From NCBI GenBank assembly GCA_030692515.1, contig JAUXZS010000056.1, forward strand, positions 186,001 to 250,000: DNA of 64,000 bases, read 5' to 3'. The DNA is from Bacteroidota bacterium. GTDB lineage: Bacteria > Bacteroidota > Bacteroidia > B-17B0 > Aurantibacillaceae. The notes below the pieces were generated by a model. It was not told the origin of the DNA and did not search any database. It saw only the letters and a list, made by a program, of their open reading frames with translations. Below, one piece after another: positions 56,926 to 64,000 of this stretch. The translations under genes were made by a program, and so were the position numbers. The number at the start of each line of letters is the position of its first letter. Position 1 is the first letter of the stretch.

Positions 56926-57345
56926 TTGACAGCAACCGAAAAATATTTAGTTATTGATTATCGCCGTGATAGAATTTCTGAAATCGAACTTTGGGATAAT
57001 GGAATAATTTTTATTAAGATTGATGATGGCGCCGAAATTGGACTAGAAGACTCTAAAAGACAACTCGATTTTTTAAAAGAAAAATATGATGGAATTAACA
57101 AGTTCAAGGTTTTAGTTATTCCCGGGCGATACAGCACTCTTTCAAAAGAAGCGAGAGAGTTTTCTACAAAGCCAGAAACGAATGAGATGACACTTGCAAA
57201 CGCCGTGGTTGTTCAGTCTTTAGCGCATCGAATAGTATTAAACTTTATTATTAGTCTTACCCGTCAACAAAACATGAAAATGAGAATATTTGATGATAAA
57301 AACAAAGCAATAGATTGGCTACTCTCATTTGAAAAAAACAAATAA
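56926..57345 (+). CDS. Conserved small cytoplasmic protein, possibly STAS-like
   Basis: This 139-residue protein starts with TTG. Its alternating strands and helices (YLVIDYRRDRISEIELWDNGIIFIKID, FKVLVIPGRYSTLSKEAREF, NAVVVQSLAHRIVLNFI) suggest a SpoIIAA/STAS-like alpha-beta fold. The resemblance is visual only and no phospho-serine site can be named. Similar single-domain proteins occur in Bacteroidota. It precedes a rhodanese gene by 2 bp, so the two are probably one transcript. I do not recognise a characterised family. Confidence 0.7.
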   Translation: MTATEKYLVIDYRRDRISEIELWDNGIIFIKIDDGAEIGLEDSKRQLDFLKEKYDGINKFKVLVIPGRYSTLSKEAREFSTKPETNEMTLANAVVVQSLAHRIVLNFIISLTRQQNMKMRIFDDKNKAIDWLLSFEKNK

Positions 57346-57347
57346 AC

Positions 57348-57731
57348 ATGAAAAAAACGCTTACAATTCTAATTCTTTTAATTTCTTTTTTTGGCTTTTC
57401 GCAACAAATTAAAAAGAATGTTGACGCGACAGAATTTAAAAAACTGATTGAAGAAAAAAAATATGTTTTAATAGACCTTAGAACAAACGATGAGATACAA
57501 ACGAAGGGAATGATTAAGGGCGCAATACAAATAGATTTTTTAGACAAAAATGCAGAAGCAAACATCCAAAAATTGGATAGAAACAAAAGCTATTTAATTT
57601 ATTGTGCGGGTGGAGGAAGAAGTGCGGATGCGGCGGAATTAATGGAGAAGCTAGCCTTTAAAGAAACAATAAATCTTGAGAAAGGATTTAGTGATTGGAA
57701 AAACAAAGGCTTTGAAATAGAAAAAAAATGA
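57348..57731 (+). CDS. Exported rhodanese-like domain protein
   Basis: This 127-residue protein has a signal peptide (1-19, ending FGFSQ) and one rhodanese domain: KKYVLIDLRTNDEIQTKGMIKGAIQIDF and the active-site loop YCAGGGRSADAAELM, where Cys is the sulfur or substrate acceptor. The location should be periplasmic. The six-residue loop (CAGGGR) fits a sulfurtransferase-type domain. It lies between the small hypothetical gene (2 bp) and cysQ (4 bp). Confidence 0.88.
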   Translation: MKKTLTILILLISFFGFSQQIKKNVDATEFKKLIEEKKYVLIDLRTNDEIQTKGMIKGAIQIDFLDKNAEANIQKLDRNKSYLIYCAGGGRSADAAELMEKLAFKETINLEKGFSDWKNKGFEIEKK

Positions 57732-57735
57732 TGTA

Positions 57736-58560
57736 ATGAACTATAATTCCCTTTTAAAATTAGCCATTGCAGCAGCGCTTGCGGCAGGGAATGAAATCTT
57801 AAAAATTTACGAAACAGATTTTTTAGTTCAAACAAAAAGCGATAACACTCCCGTAACGCTCGCGGATAAAAAAGCAAGTAAAATAATAATTGATGCTTTA
57901 TCTCAAACAAATATTCCAATAATAAGCGAGGAAGAAGAGATTGCCGATTATGAATTAAGAAAGAGTTGGACGAGTGTTTGGCTAATCGATCCTTTAGATG
58001 GCACAAAAGAATTTGTTAAACGCAACGGAGAGTTTACCGTTAATATTGCTTTAATAGAAAATAAAAAACCGATAATCGGAGTTATTTTTTCGCCAGTTAG
58101 TAAAGAACTTTTTTTTGCCGACATTGATTCAGGAAGTTTTAAAATTAATAAGGGTGTTATTAATGAAGAAATAAATAATAGCCAAACTAACTTTATTGAT
58201 AAATTGTTAGAGGTTGCAATTAAACTGCCGGTTCAACGATTACCAAAAACATATACTGTAGTTGCAAGCCGCTCCCATCTTAGCAAAGACATTAACCAAC
58301 ACATTAGCAAATTAAAAAACGTATTTGGGGAGGTGGACATTATAAATGTTGGTAGCAGCATTAAACAGTGTTGGGTAGCCGAAGGCAGGGCTCACGAATA
58401 TTTAAGATTAGGCACAACAATGGAGTGGGATACAGCAGCCGGACAATGCATTTTAGAACAAGCGGGAGCTAAACTAATCGACTTAGAAACAAATCTACCA
58501 ATGATTTATAATAAAGAAAACATGGAAAACAGTTTTTTTATAGCAAAACAAACAACCTAG
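57736..58560 (+). CDS. cysQ: 3'(2'),5'-bisphosphate nucleotidase CysQ
   Basis: This 274-residue inositol-monophosphatase-superfamily enzyme hydrolyses PAP or PAPS in sulfur assimilation. The Mg and Li-sensitive motif DPLDGTKEFVKRNGEFTVNIAL, the upstream acidic ISEEEEIADY and the C-terminal EWDTAAGQCILEQAG are intact. The neighbouring rhodanese suggests a small sulfur-related unit. It is followed by a terminator and a tRNA on the other strand. Confidence 0.92.
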   Translation: MNYNSLLKLAIAAALAAGNEILKIYETDFLVQTKSDNTPVTLADKKASKIIIDALSQTNIPIISEEEEIADYELRKSWTSVWLIDPLDGTKEFVKRNGEFTVNIALIENKKPIIGVIFSPVSKELFFADIDSGSFKINKGVINEEINNSQTNFIDKLLEVAIKLPVQRLPKTYTVVASRSHLSKDINQHISKLKNVFGEVDIINVGSSIKQCWVAEGRAHEYLRLGTTMEWDTAAGQCILEQAGAKLIDLETNLPMIYNKENMENSFFIAKQTT

Positions 58561-58600
58561 TTTATCTATTTTCGCCAATTTGAACTGTGGGCTAACTATA

Positions 58601-58630
58601 AAGGCTACTTCTTACGAGGTAGCCTTTTTT
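58601..58630. terminator. Rho-independent terminator after cysQ
   Basis: AAGGCTAC and GTAGCCTT pair around TTCTTACGAG with a T-run after it on the plus strand. It may also work for the minus-strand tRNA. Confidence 0.75.
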
Positions 58631-58634
58631 ATCG

Positions 58635-58708
58635 TGATCCCAGCTGGATTCGAACCAGCGGCCGCAGGTTTAGAAAACCTGTGCTCTATCCAGCTGAGCT
58701 ATGGGACC
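58635..58708 (-). tRNA. tRNA-Arg (anticodon UCU)
   Basis: This 74-nt cloverleaf has acceptor stem GGTCCCA/TGGGATC (one G-U pair), D arm GCTC...GAGC, anticodon stem CAGGT/ACCTG with loop TTTCTAA (anticodon TCT), and T arm GCTGG-TTCGAAT-CCAGC. CCA is not encoded. It decodes AGA and possibly AGG. Confidence 0.97.
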
Positions 58709-58816
58709 AATTTTTAGTAAATAGTTGGATAAAACTATTTTTTTAAGAATGCAAATGTAAAAAAAATAATTATTTAAACAATTATAATTATTTTAGGGCA
58801 TTAACGTTTATCCTAT

Positions 58817-60769
58817 CTGCAGCTATCTATCATTATAGTTAATTACAATGTAAAGCACTTTCTAGAACAGTGTCTTTTTTCGGTTTTTAAAGCATTAAAA
58901 AACATTGATGCTGAGGTTATTGTAGTGGACAATAACTCCGTAGACGGCTCTATCTCGCTTATAAAGGACAAATTTCCTCAAGTAAACCTTATCGCCAACT
59001 TAAGTAACACGGGTTTTGCTGTTGCCAATAATCAAGGAATAAAGATTGCAAAAGGCAAATACATTTTACTTCTTAATCCCGACACGGTGGTTCAGGAAGA
59101 TACTTTTGAAAAAACAATTGCCTTTATGGAGGCTCATCCAGACGCGGGTGGCTTAGGAATTAAAATGTTAGACGGAAAAGGTAATTTTTTACCAGAAAGC
59201 AAACGAGGACTTCCGACGCCGGCAGTGGCGTTTTACAAAATATTTGGATTAGCTAAGTTATTCCCTGGTTCAAAAAAATTTGGGCAATATCACTTAACTT
59301 TTTTAGATAAAAACGAAAATCATCAAGTAGATATTTTAAGTGGTGCTTTTATGCTAATGCGTAAAGAGGCATTAGATAAAGTTGGCCTGCTCGACGAAAC
59401 TTTTTTTATGTATGGAGAAGATATTGATCTATCCTATCGCATAACACAAGGAGGTTATAAAAATTATTATTTTGCCGATAGTAGTATTATTCACTACAAA
59501 GGGGAGAGTACGAAAAAGAGTAGTGTTAATTATGTGATTGTTTTTTATAAAGCAATGGCAATTTTTGCACAAAAACACTTTAGTCAAAATCACGCACGTA
59601 CGTTTAGCTTTTTAATTTATTTTGCTATTTATTTAAGGGCCGCGGCAGCAATAACAGCGCGTTTTGTAAAGCAATGGTTTTTTCCTGCCATTGATTTTAT
59701 TTTAATATTACTGGGACTTTATATTTGTAAAAATGTTTACGAAATAAATTTTAAACTTTTTCCCAATTTTTATTCTCAAGAAACAATTAATTTTTTCTTT
59801 CCTGTTTACACTTTAGTGTGGATGTTTTTTGTTTATTTAAGCGGAGGCTATGATGTTCCTTTACGCTTAACTAAAATAGTTAGGGGAGTTTTAGCGGGCA
59901 CGGCTTTTATTTTAATTGTATATTCTCTTTTGCCAGAATATTATCGTTTTTCAAGGGCTTTAATTTTAATTGGCGCGGCATATACTTTATTAATTTATTT
60001 AATAAGCAGGCTGATTTATCATTTAGCAAAAATTAAAAAATTTAAAATTGGCGGCTACAAAACAAATGCAAGAATTGCAATTATTGGAAGCGAATTAGAG
60101 TTTAACCGGGTAAATGATTTGCTAAAAAAAACAAATATTCAATCTGAATTTATTGGTTTTATTAGTAACGAAAACAACGGGTTAAAAAATAAAAATTATA
60201 TTGGGCATTTCCGGCAAATAAACGAAGCTATAGACGTTCATCAACTAAACGAAATTATTTTTTGCGCTCGCGATATTTCTTCTCGAGAGATTATTGATAA
60301 AATGATAACGCTCGTAACCAAAGGTGTTGAATTTAAAATTGCACCACCAGAGAGCCTTTCAATTATCGGAAGCAACAGCATTGATACCGCCGGCGATTTA
60401 TATGTAATTGATATTAATAACGTGGGCAGGCCAGAGAACAGAAGAAAAAAACGTCTCTTAGATATCACGGTAAGTTTTGCTGCAATATTATTTTTCTGGA
60501 TTTTAATTTGGTTTCAAAAAAACAAACTCAATTTTATTGCTAATGCATTTTATGTTTTAGTGGGCGTTTATTCCTGGGTTGGTTATGGAAAAAACCCACG
60601 AAAGGATTTGCCATCAATACGCCCATCGATATTAACTCCTGCAGACATTTTGGGAACAACATCCTCTGAAGACCAAACAAACAAGGCGTTTTTGAATTAT
60701 GCAAAGGATTATAAAATTGAGAACGATTTAAAAATCTTATTTTCTCAATTTAAAAACTTAGGTAAATAA
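58817..60769 (+). CDS. Family 2 glycosyltransferase fused to a glycosylphosphotransferase-like membrane region
   Basis: The protein of about 650 residues begins with a GT2 domain: LSIIIVNYNV, EVIVVDNNSVDGS, LLLNPDTVVQEDTF, DILSGAFMLMRKEALDKVG, GEDIDLSYRI. Four or so membrane helices follow, then a Rossmann-like domain (ARIAIIGSELEFNRVNDLL), then a juxtamembrane part like polyprenyl-phosphate sugar transferases (PENRRKKRLLDITVSF). The true start is probably CTG at 58817: the first ATG-type start would remove the LSIIIVNYN strand needed for nucleotide binding. Normal sugar-transferase catalytic motifs after the last helix seem shortened. It probably acts in envelope polysaccharide synthesis. 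Confidence 0.85.
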   Translation: MQLSIIIVNYNVKHFLEQCLFSVFKALKNIDAEVIVVDNNSVDGSISLIKDKFPQVNLIANLSNTGFAVANNQGIKIAKGKYILLLNPDTVVQEDTFEKTIAFMEAHPDAGGLGIKMLDGKGNFLPESKRGLPTPAVAFYKIFGLAKLFPGSKKFGQYHLTFLDKNENHQVDILSGAFMLMRKEALDKVGLLDETFFMYGEDIDLSYRITQGGYKNYYFADSSIIHYKGESTKKSSVNYVIVFYKAMAIFAQKHFSQNHARTFSFLIYFAIYLRAAAAITARFVKQWFFPAIDFILILLGLYICKNVYEINFKLFPNFYSQETINFFFPVYTLVWMFFVYLSGGYDVPLRLTKIVRGVLAGTAFILIVYSLLPEYYRFSRALILIGAAYTLLIYLISRLIYHLAKIKKFKIGGYKTNARIAIIGSELEFNRVNDLLKKTNIQSEFIGFISNENNGLKNKNYIGHFRQINEAIDVHQLNEIIFCARDISSREIIDKMITLVTKGVEFKIAPPESLSIIGSNSIDTAGDLYVIDINNVGRPENRRKKRLLDITVSFAAILFFWILIWFQKNKLNFIANAFYVLVGVYSWVGYGKNPRKDLPSIRPSILTPADILGTTSSEDQTNKAFLNYAKDYKIENDLKILFSQFKNLGK

Positions 60770-60836
60770 ATGTTAAACTTTGTTTAGCAACTAGCGAAAC
60801 AAAAAAAATAGAACCAACTTTAGCTAAAACTATATT

Positions 60837-61283
60837 ATGAAAAAAATATTTGCCATTACAATTTGTTTGTTTTCTTTTTTAGGAGTTAATGCTCAAGACC
60901 AAAACCCAATAACATGGGCGGCAAGTTATAAATCCATTTCTGCAACAGAAGGGGAAATTATAATTACACCAAAAATAGAAAAAGGTTGGCACACGTATTC
61001 TCAAAAAGTTACGGCAGATGGCCCAGTTCCAACATCGTTTAAGTATACTGAATCTAAACAATATACTTTAGTTGGAAAAACAGAAGAAAATAACGTACAC
61101 GAAGAGTTTGATAAAGCCTTTGATGCAAAGATATTTGTGGTAACGGATAAATCAGATTTTAAACAAAAAATAAAAGTTAGCAAACCCGGACTTACAGTTG
61201 CTATTAAAATTGAATTTATGTGTTGTAACGATATGATGTGCTTGCCACCAAAAACAATCGATTTAACAGTTAAGACTCAATAA
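60837..61283 (+). CDS. Single-domain DsbD-alpha-like periplasmic protein
   Basis: This 148-residue protein has a signal peptide (1-19, ending VNAQ) and one DsbD N-terminal-like immunoglobulin domain: ITWAASYKSISATEGEIIITPKIEKGWHTYSQ, a hinge, and FMCCNDMMCLPPKTIDL with the Cys pair used in thiol relay. It is the first of three tandem genes carrying this domain; the third is full-length DsbD. A periplasmic thiol-shuttle or metal-binding partner of DsbD is plausible. Confidence 0.85.
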   Translation: MKKIFAITICLFSFLGVNAQDQNPITWAASYKSISATEGEIIITPKIEKGWHTYSQKVTADGPVPTSFKYTESKQYTLVGKTEENNVHEEFDKAFDAKIFVVTDKSDFKQKIKVSKPGLTVAIKIEFMCCNDMMCLPPKTIDLTVKTQ

Positions 61284-61296
61284 CAAATCAATATCT

Positions 61297-61743
61297 ATGA
61301 AAATTCTTTTAACCCTTTGTATTGGCCTGTTTTCTTTTTTATATGTACAATCTCAAGAAAACCATATAACATGGTCGGCCAGCTATAAGTCTATTTCTAG
61401 TTCTGAAGGCGAAATAACTATAAAAGCAGTGATTGAGAAAGGATGGCACACCTATTCTCAGCAAGCTAATAACGCGGTGCCTTTTCCTACTTTAATAAGC
61501 TATAAAGAATCTACCCAATACCAATTAGTTGGAAAAACAGAGGAGAAGAATTCACACGAAGAGTTTGACGAAGTTTTAAAGGCAAAACTACTTGTGTTCT
61601 CTAATAAAGCAGAGTTTAAACAAAAAGTAAAGTTGAACACAAAAAGCCCTCAAACCATTTTTTTAAAAGTGGAGTACATCCTGTGCGACAATAAAAAGTG
61701 TCTGCCCCCCACAACTATCGACCTAGAAGTAAAAACTCAATAA
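61297..61743 (+). CDS. Second DsbD-alpha-like periplasmic protein (tandem paralog)
   Basis: This 148-residue protein is a clear duplicate of the previous gene: the same length, signal peptide, ITWSASYKSISSSEGEITI, IEKGWHTYSQ and LVGKTEEKNSHEEFDE. Its cysteines are spaced as ILCDNKKCLPP, so the first copy has an extra Cys. It is separated from its twin by 13 bp and from dsbD by 50 bp, on the same strand. Sequence drift between the copies suggests an old rather than recent duplication. Confidence 0.85.
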   Translation: MKILLTLCIGLFSFLYVQSQENHITWSASYKSISSSEGEITIKAVIEKGWHTYSQQANNAVPFPTLISYKESTQYQLVGKTEEKNSHEEFDEVLKAKLLVFSNKAEFKQKVKLNTKSPQTIFLKVEYILCDNKKCLPPTTIDLEVKTQ

Positions 61744-61793
61744 AAAAATATTAGTATTTTTATCCTTTAAAACGTTTTAATTAATAAGATCAT

Positions 61794-63857
61794 ATGAAAA
61801 AAATATTCCTACTTTTTTTGTTTTTTGTACTTCAACTTTCTTTTGTTTATGGACAAAAACAATATGTAACATGGAGTTTTTCTCAAAAAAAAATTAGCGC
61901 CGACGAGTTTGAGTTAGTGTTTAAAGCCAACATAGAGCCAACTTGGCATTTATATTCACAAATTGAAACACCAGAAGGACCCTTACCAACTTATTTTGAA
62001 TTCGAAAAATCTAAAGATTACAAATTAGTTGGAAAAGTAATTGAACCAAAACCAACAGAACATCCTGAGCCAGTTTTTGATAATCTTGTAGTTCGCTATT
62101 TTGCTAATACCGCCACCTTTAAGCAAAAAATAAAAGCACTAAGCAACAAGCCTTTTGTTGTAAAAGGTTTTATTGATGGCATGGCCTGTAACGAAAGTAT
62201 GTGCCAAAAATTTTCTCCGCCATTTGATTTTAGTTTTAAAATAGAAGGTGCTGAGGTTTCGGCTATTTCATCCGAATCAACAACAACATTATCAGAAATA
62301 GTTGTGCCAGACACAACAGTGCAAATCGAAAACAATGAGGTTCAACCAATAGCGGTAAAACAACATTCTGATGATGTGGTAATTTCTGCTACTCCAGAAA
62401 AAAAGGAAAGCGCAACGTATTGGGGCTTGTTTATTGCAGGATTTATTGGCGGCCTTGCGGCTTTACTTACTCCTTGTGTCTTTCCTATGATTCCTATGAC
62501 GGTTAGTTTTTTTACAAAACAAAGTAAAACAAAAGCAGCCGGTATTAGAAACGCTATTATATATGGCATTTCTATTATTGCCATTTACATTGCTTTAGGT
62601 TTAGGCGTTACAATAATATTTGGCGCCGATGCAATGAATAATCTGGCAACAAATGTTTGGTTTAATTTAGCTTTCTTTATTTTATTAGTTGTTTTTGCAA
62701 TTTCTTTTTTAGGCGCATTCGAAATTACTTTGCCCTCTGGTTTTGTAAATAAAATGGATGCAAAATCCGATAAAGGCGGTTTAATAGGAATCTTTTTTAT
62801 GGCTTTTACTTTAGGTTTAGTTTCTTTTTCATGCACAGGCCCAATTATAGGAACGCTTCTAGTACAAGCTGCATCAACAGGTGCCTTAGCAGGCCCGTTT
62901 TTTGGAATGTTTGGTTTTTCTTTAGCCCTTGCCCTTCCGTTTGGTTTATTTGCGGCCTTCCCGGGTTGGTTAAATTCATTACCAAAATCTGGTGGCTGGT
63001 TAAATTCAGTAAAAGTTGTTTTAGGCTTTTTAGAATTAGCCCTTGCAATGAAGTTTTTATCAAACGCAGATTTAGTTGTGCAAGCAGGAATATTAACACG
63101 AGAAATTTTTATCGTTATTTGGATTGTAATTTTTGCCTTGTTAGGAGGCTACTTAATGGGTTGGTTTAAATTATCACACGATAGCGAAATGAAATATGTT
63201 TCTGTTCCGCGATTAATGATGGCCATTTTAGTTTTTTCTTTTACGGTTTATTTAATTCCTGGTTTATGGGGCGCACCATTAAAATTAATTAGCGGTTTTC
63301 CGCCACCAGATTTTTATAGCGAATCTCCCGAAGGTTTTGGCGGAAGAAAATCTATAAGCGTTTCAGAAACTTCAACACATGAAGACTTGCCAGAACATGC
63401 TCATAGAGGACCAAACGGTATTCCGGCTTTTGATGATTATTATCTTGGATTAGAATACGCTAAAAAAGTAAACAAACCAATTCTAATAGACTTTACTGGA
63501 TGGGCATGTGTAAACTGCCGTAAAATGGAAGGGCAAGTTTGGAGTGATTCTGATGTGAAAAGAAAACTTAGTAAAGATTTTGTTTTGATTTCTTTATACG
63601 TTGATGATAAAAAGAAACTTCCAGCAGAATTACAAGTTGAGGTAAAGTGGAGTGGCTCTGAAAGAAAATTGTCTTCGGTAGGAGATAGATGGAGTTATTT
63701 GCAAAACACAATGTATAAATCCAGCACGCAGCCACAGTATTGGATTATTGATGGAGACGAGAATCACTACAGCGATTCAACTAGTTACGATCCGGATATT
63801 AAAAAATACATTCAATGGCTTGATAAAGGTTTAGAAAAGTTTAATGCGAAGAAGTAG
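61794..63857 (+). CDS. dsbD: Thiol:disulfide interchange protein DsbD
   Basis: This 687-residue protein moves electrons from cytoplasmic thioredoxin to periplasmic thiols. It has a signal peptide (1-20), a DsbD-alpha domain (about 24-155, ACNESMC), a Ser/Thr/Val-rich linker (about 160-200), a transmembrane domain of about eight helices (205-480) with LLTPCVFPMIPMTVSFF and SFSCTGPIIGTLL (redox Cys), and a C-terminal thioredoxin domain with the CVNC active site (about residue 570). All four key cysteines of the beta and gamma domains are present. It ends the three-gene run. Confidence 0.92.
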   Translation: MKKIFLLFLFFVLQLSFVYGQKQYVTWSFSQKKISADEFELVFKANIEPTWHLYSQIETPEGPLPTYFEFEKSKDYKLVGKVIEPKPTEHPEPVFDNLVVRYFANTATFKQKIKALSNKPFVVKGFIDGMACNESMCQKFSPPFDFSFKIEGAEVSAISSESTTTLSEIVVPDTTVQIENNEVQPIAVKQHSDDVVISATPEKKESATYWGLFIAGFIGGLAALLTPCVFPMIPMTVSFFTKQSKTKAAGIRNAIIYGISIIAIYIALGLGVTIIFGADAMNNLATNVWFNLAFFILLVVFAISFLGAFEITLPSGFVNKMDAKSDKGGLIGIFFMAFTLGLVSFSCTGPIIGTLLVQAASTGALAGPFFGMFGFSLALALPFGLFAAFPGWLNSLPKSGGWLNSVKVVLGFLELALAMKFLSNADLVVQAGILTREIFIVIWIVIFALLGGYLMGWFKLSHDSEMKYVSVPRLMMAILVFSFTVYLIPGLWGAPLKLISGFPPPDFYSESPEGFGGRKSISVSETSTHEDLPEHAHRGPNGIPAFDDYYLGLEYAKKVNKPILIDFTGWACVNCRKMEGQVWSDSDVKRKLSKDFVLISLYVDDKKKLPAELQVEVKWSGSERKLSSVGDRWSYLQNTMYKSSTQPQYWIIDGDENHYSDSTSYDPDIKKYIQWLDKGLEKFNAKK

Positions 63858-63867
63858 TTAAGTATTA

Positions 63868-63932
63868 AGAATGTCACGCTGACAGAGGAAGCGTCTGCGA
63901 TGGAGATCCCTCAGTTGTCGGGCTGACGGCTT
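63868..63932. repeat. Intergenic repeat-like segment (TGTCACGCTGA type)
   Basis: GTCACGCTGACAGAGGAAGC followed by GGAGATCCCTCAGTTGTCGGGCTGAC is much richer in G/C than its flanks and matches the style of the widespread Bacteroidota intergenic repeats. Only one copy is in the window. Confidence 0.45.
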
Positions 63933-63942
63933 TGGCGTTATT

Positions 63943-64000
63943 TTACTTCCCAATCAATTTCGAAAGAACATAATTGCCATCAATTACTAATTGCTTAAAG
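63943..64000 (-). CDS. Possible C-terminus of a gene running off the right edge
   Basis: The minus strand reads through 18 codons (FKQLVIDGNYVLSKLIGK) to a TAA at 63945-63943. The residues could be the end of a real protein, but the piece is too short to identify, and its convergent position after dsbD is the main support. Confidence 0.3.
   Translation of the reverse strand, partial: FKQLVIDGNYVLSKLIGK

Overview
The window looks like a chromosomal segment of a low-GC Bacteroidota bacterium, probably Flavobacteriia- or Sphingobacteriia-like. The evidence is two type IX secretion (T9SS) sorting domains (a type A tail and a gliding-motility-associated type B tail), Bacteroidota-only families (DUF6089, DUF4292), a type B succinate dehydrogenase with one membrane anchor, promoters with the Bacteroidota -7 element TAnnTTTG, frequent TTG starts and few Shine-Dalgarno sites. 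It is ordinary housekeeping DNA with a few accessory scars. No CRISPR array, rRNA, prophage or transposase was seen.

Left part (1-29.3 kb), mostly minus strand: a DUF6089 protein; the sdhCAB operon with a four-helix-bundle (S23-like) gene lodged between sdhA and sdhB; a TPR/SpoIIE phosphatase; a 2'-5' RNA ligase-like protein; a plus-strand envelope run (sugar nucleotidyltransferase, TPR lipoprotein, DUF4292 lipoprotein, EnvC-like protein); trigger factor; an aldose epimerase/DUF493/LysE/GH3 run; an M42 peptidase; a PaaY-like hexapeptide protein; a B12-binding radical SAM protein; a bare SpoIIE phosphatase. Next comes a decayed dinB-dnaE mutagenesis cassette (22.06-23.89 kb), then a methyltransferase and mnmG embedded in a cluster of parS-like ParB sites, a T9SS beta-helix protein, a thioredoxin-like lipoprotein and rpiB.

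At 29.29-29.77 kb lies about 480 bp of gene-free DNA at roughly 20% GC with inverted repeats. Gene orientation switches here from mostly minus to mostly plus. Together with mnmG and the parS-like sites this suggests the replication origin, although no consensus DnaA box was found.

Right part (29.8-64 kb), mostly plus strand: nadA; a YwqK/MORN-repeat protein; a seven-PAS HisKA_2 kinase with a LytTR response regulator; radA; a third TPR/SpoIIE phosphatase; a cell-wall amidase divergent from lptD; DUF1653 and NTF2-like genes with repeat elements; a SAM-I riboswitch and terminator controlling metH; purH; a Kup potassium transporter; a large type B T9SS protein; an RsmB/F-like RNA methyltransferase; a small hypothetical protein; a rhodanese; cysQ; tRNA-Arg(UCU); a glycosyltransferase fused to a polyprenyl-glycosylphosphotransferase-like membrane region; and three tandem DsbD-alpha-containing genes ending in full-length dsbD. 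Partial genes are visible at both edges.
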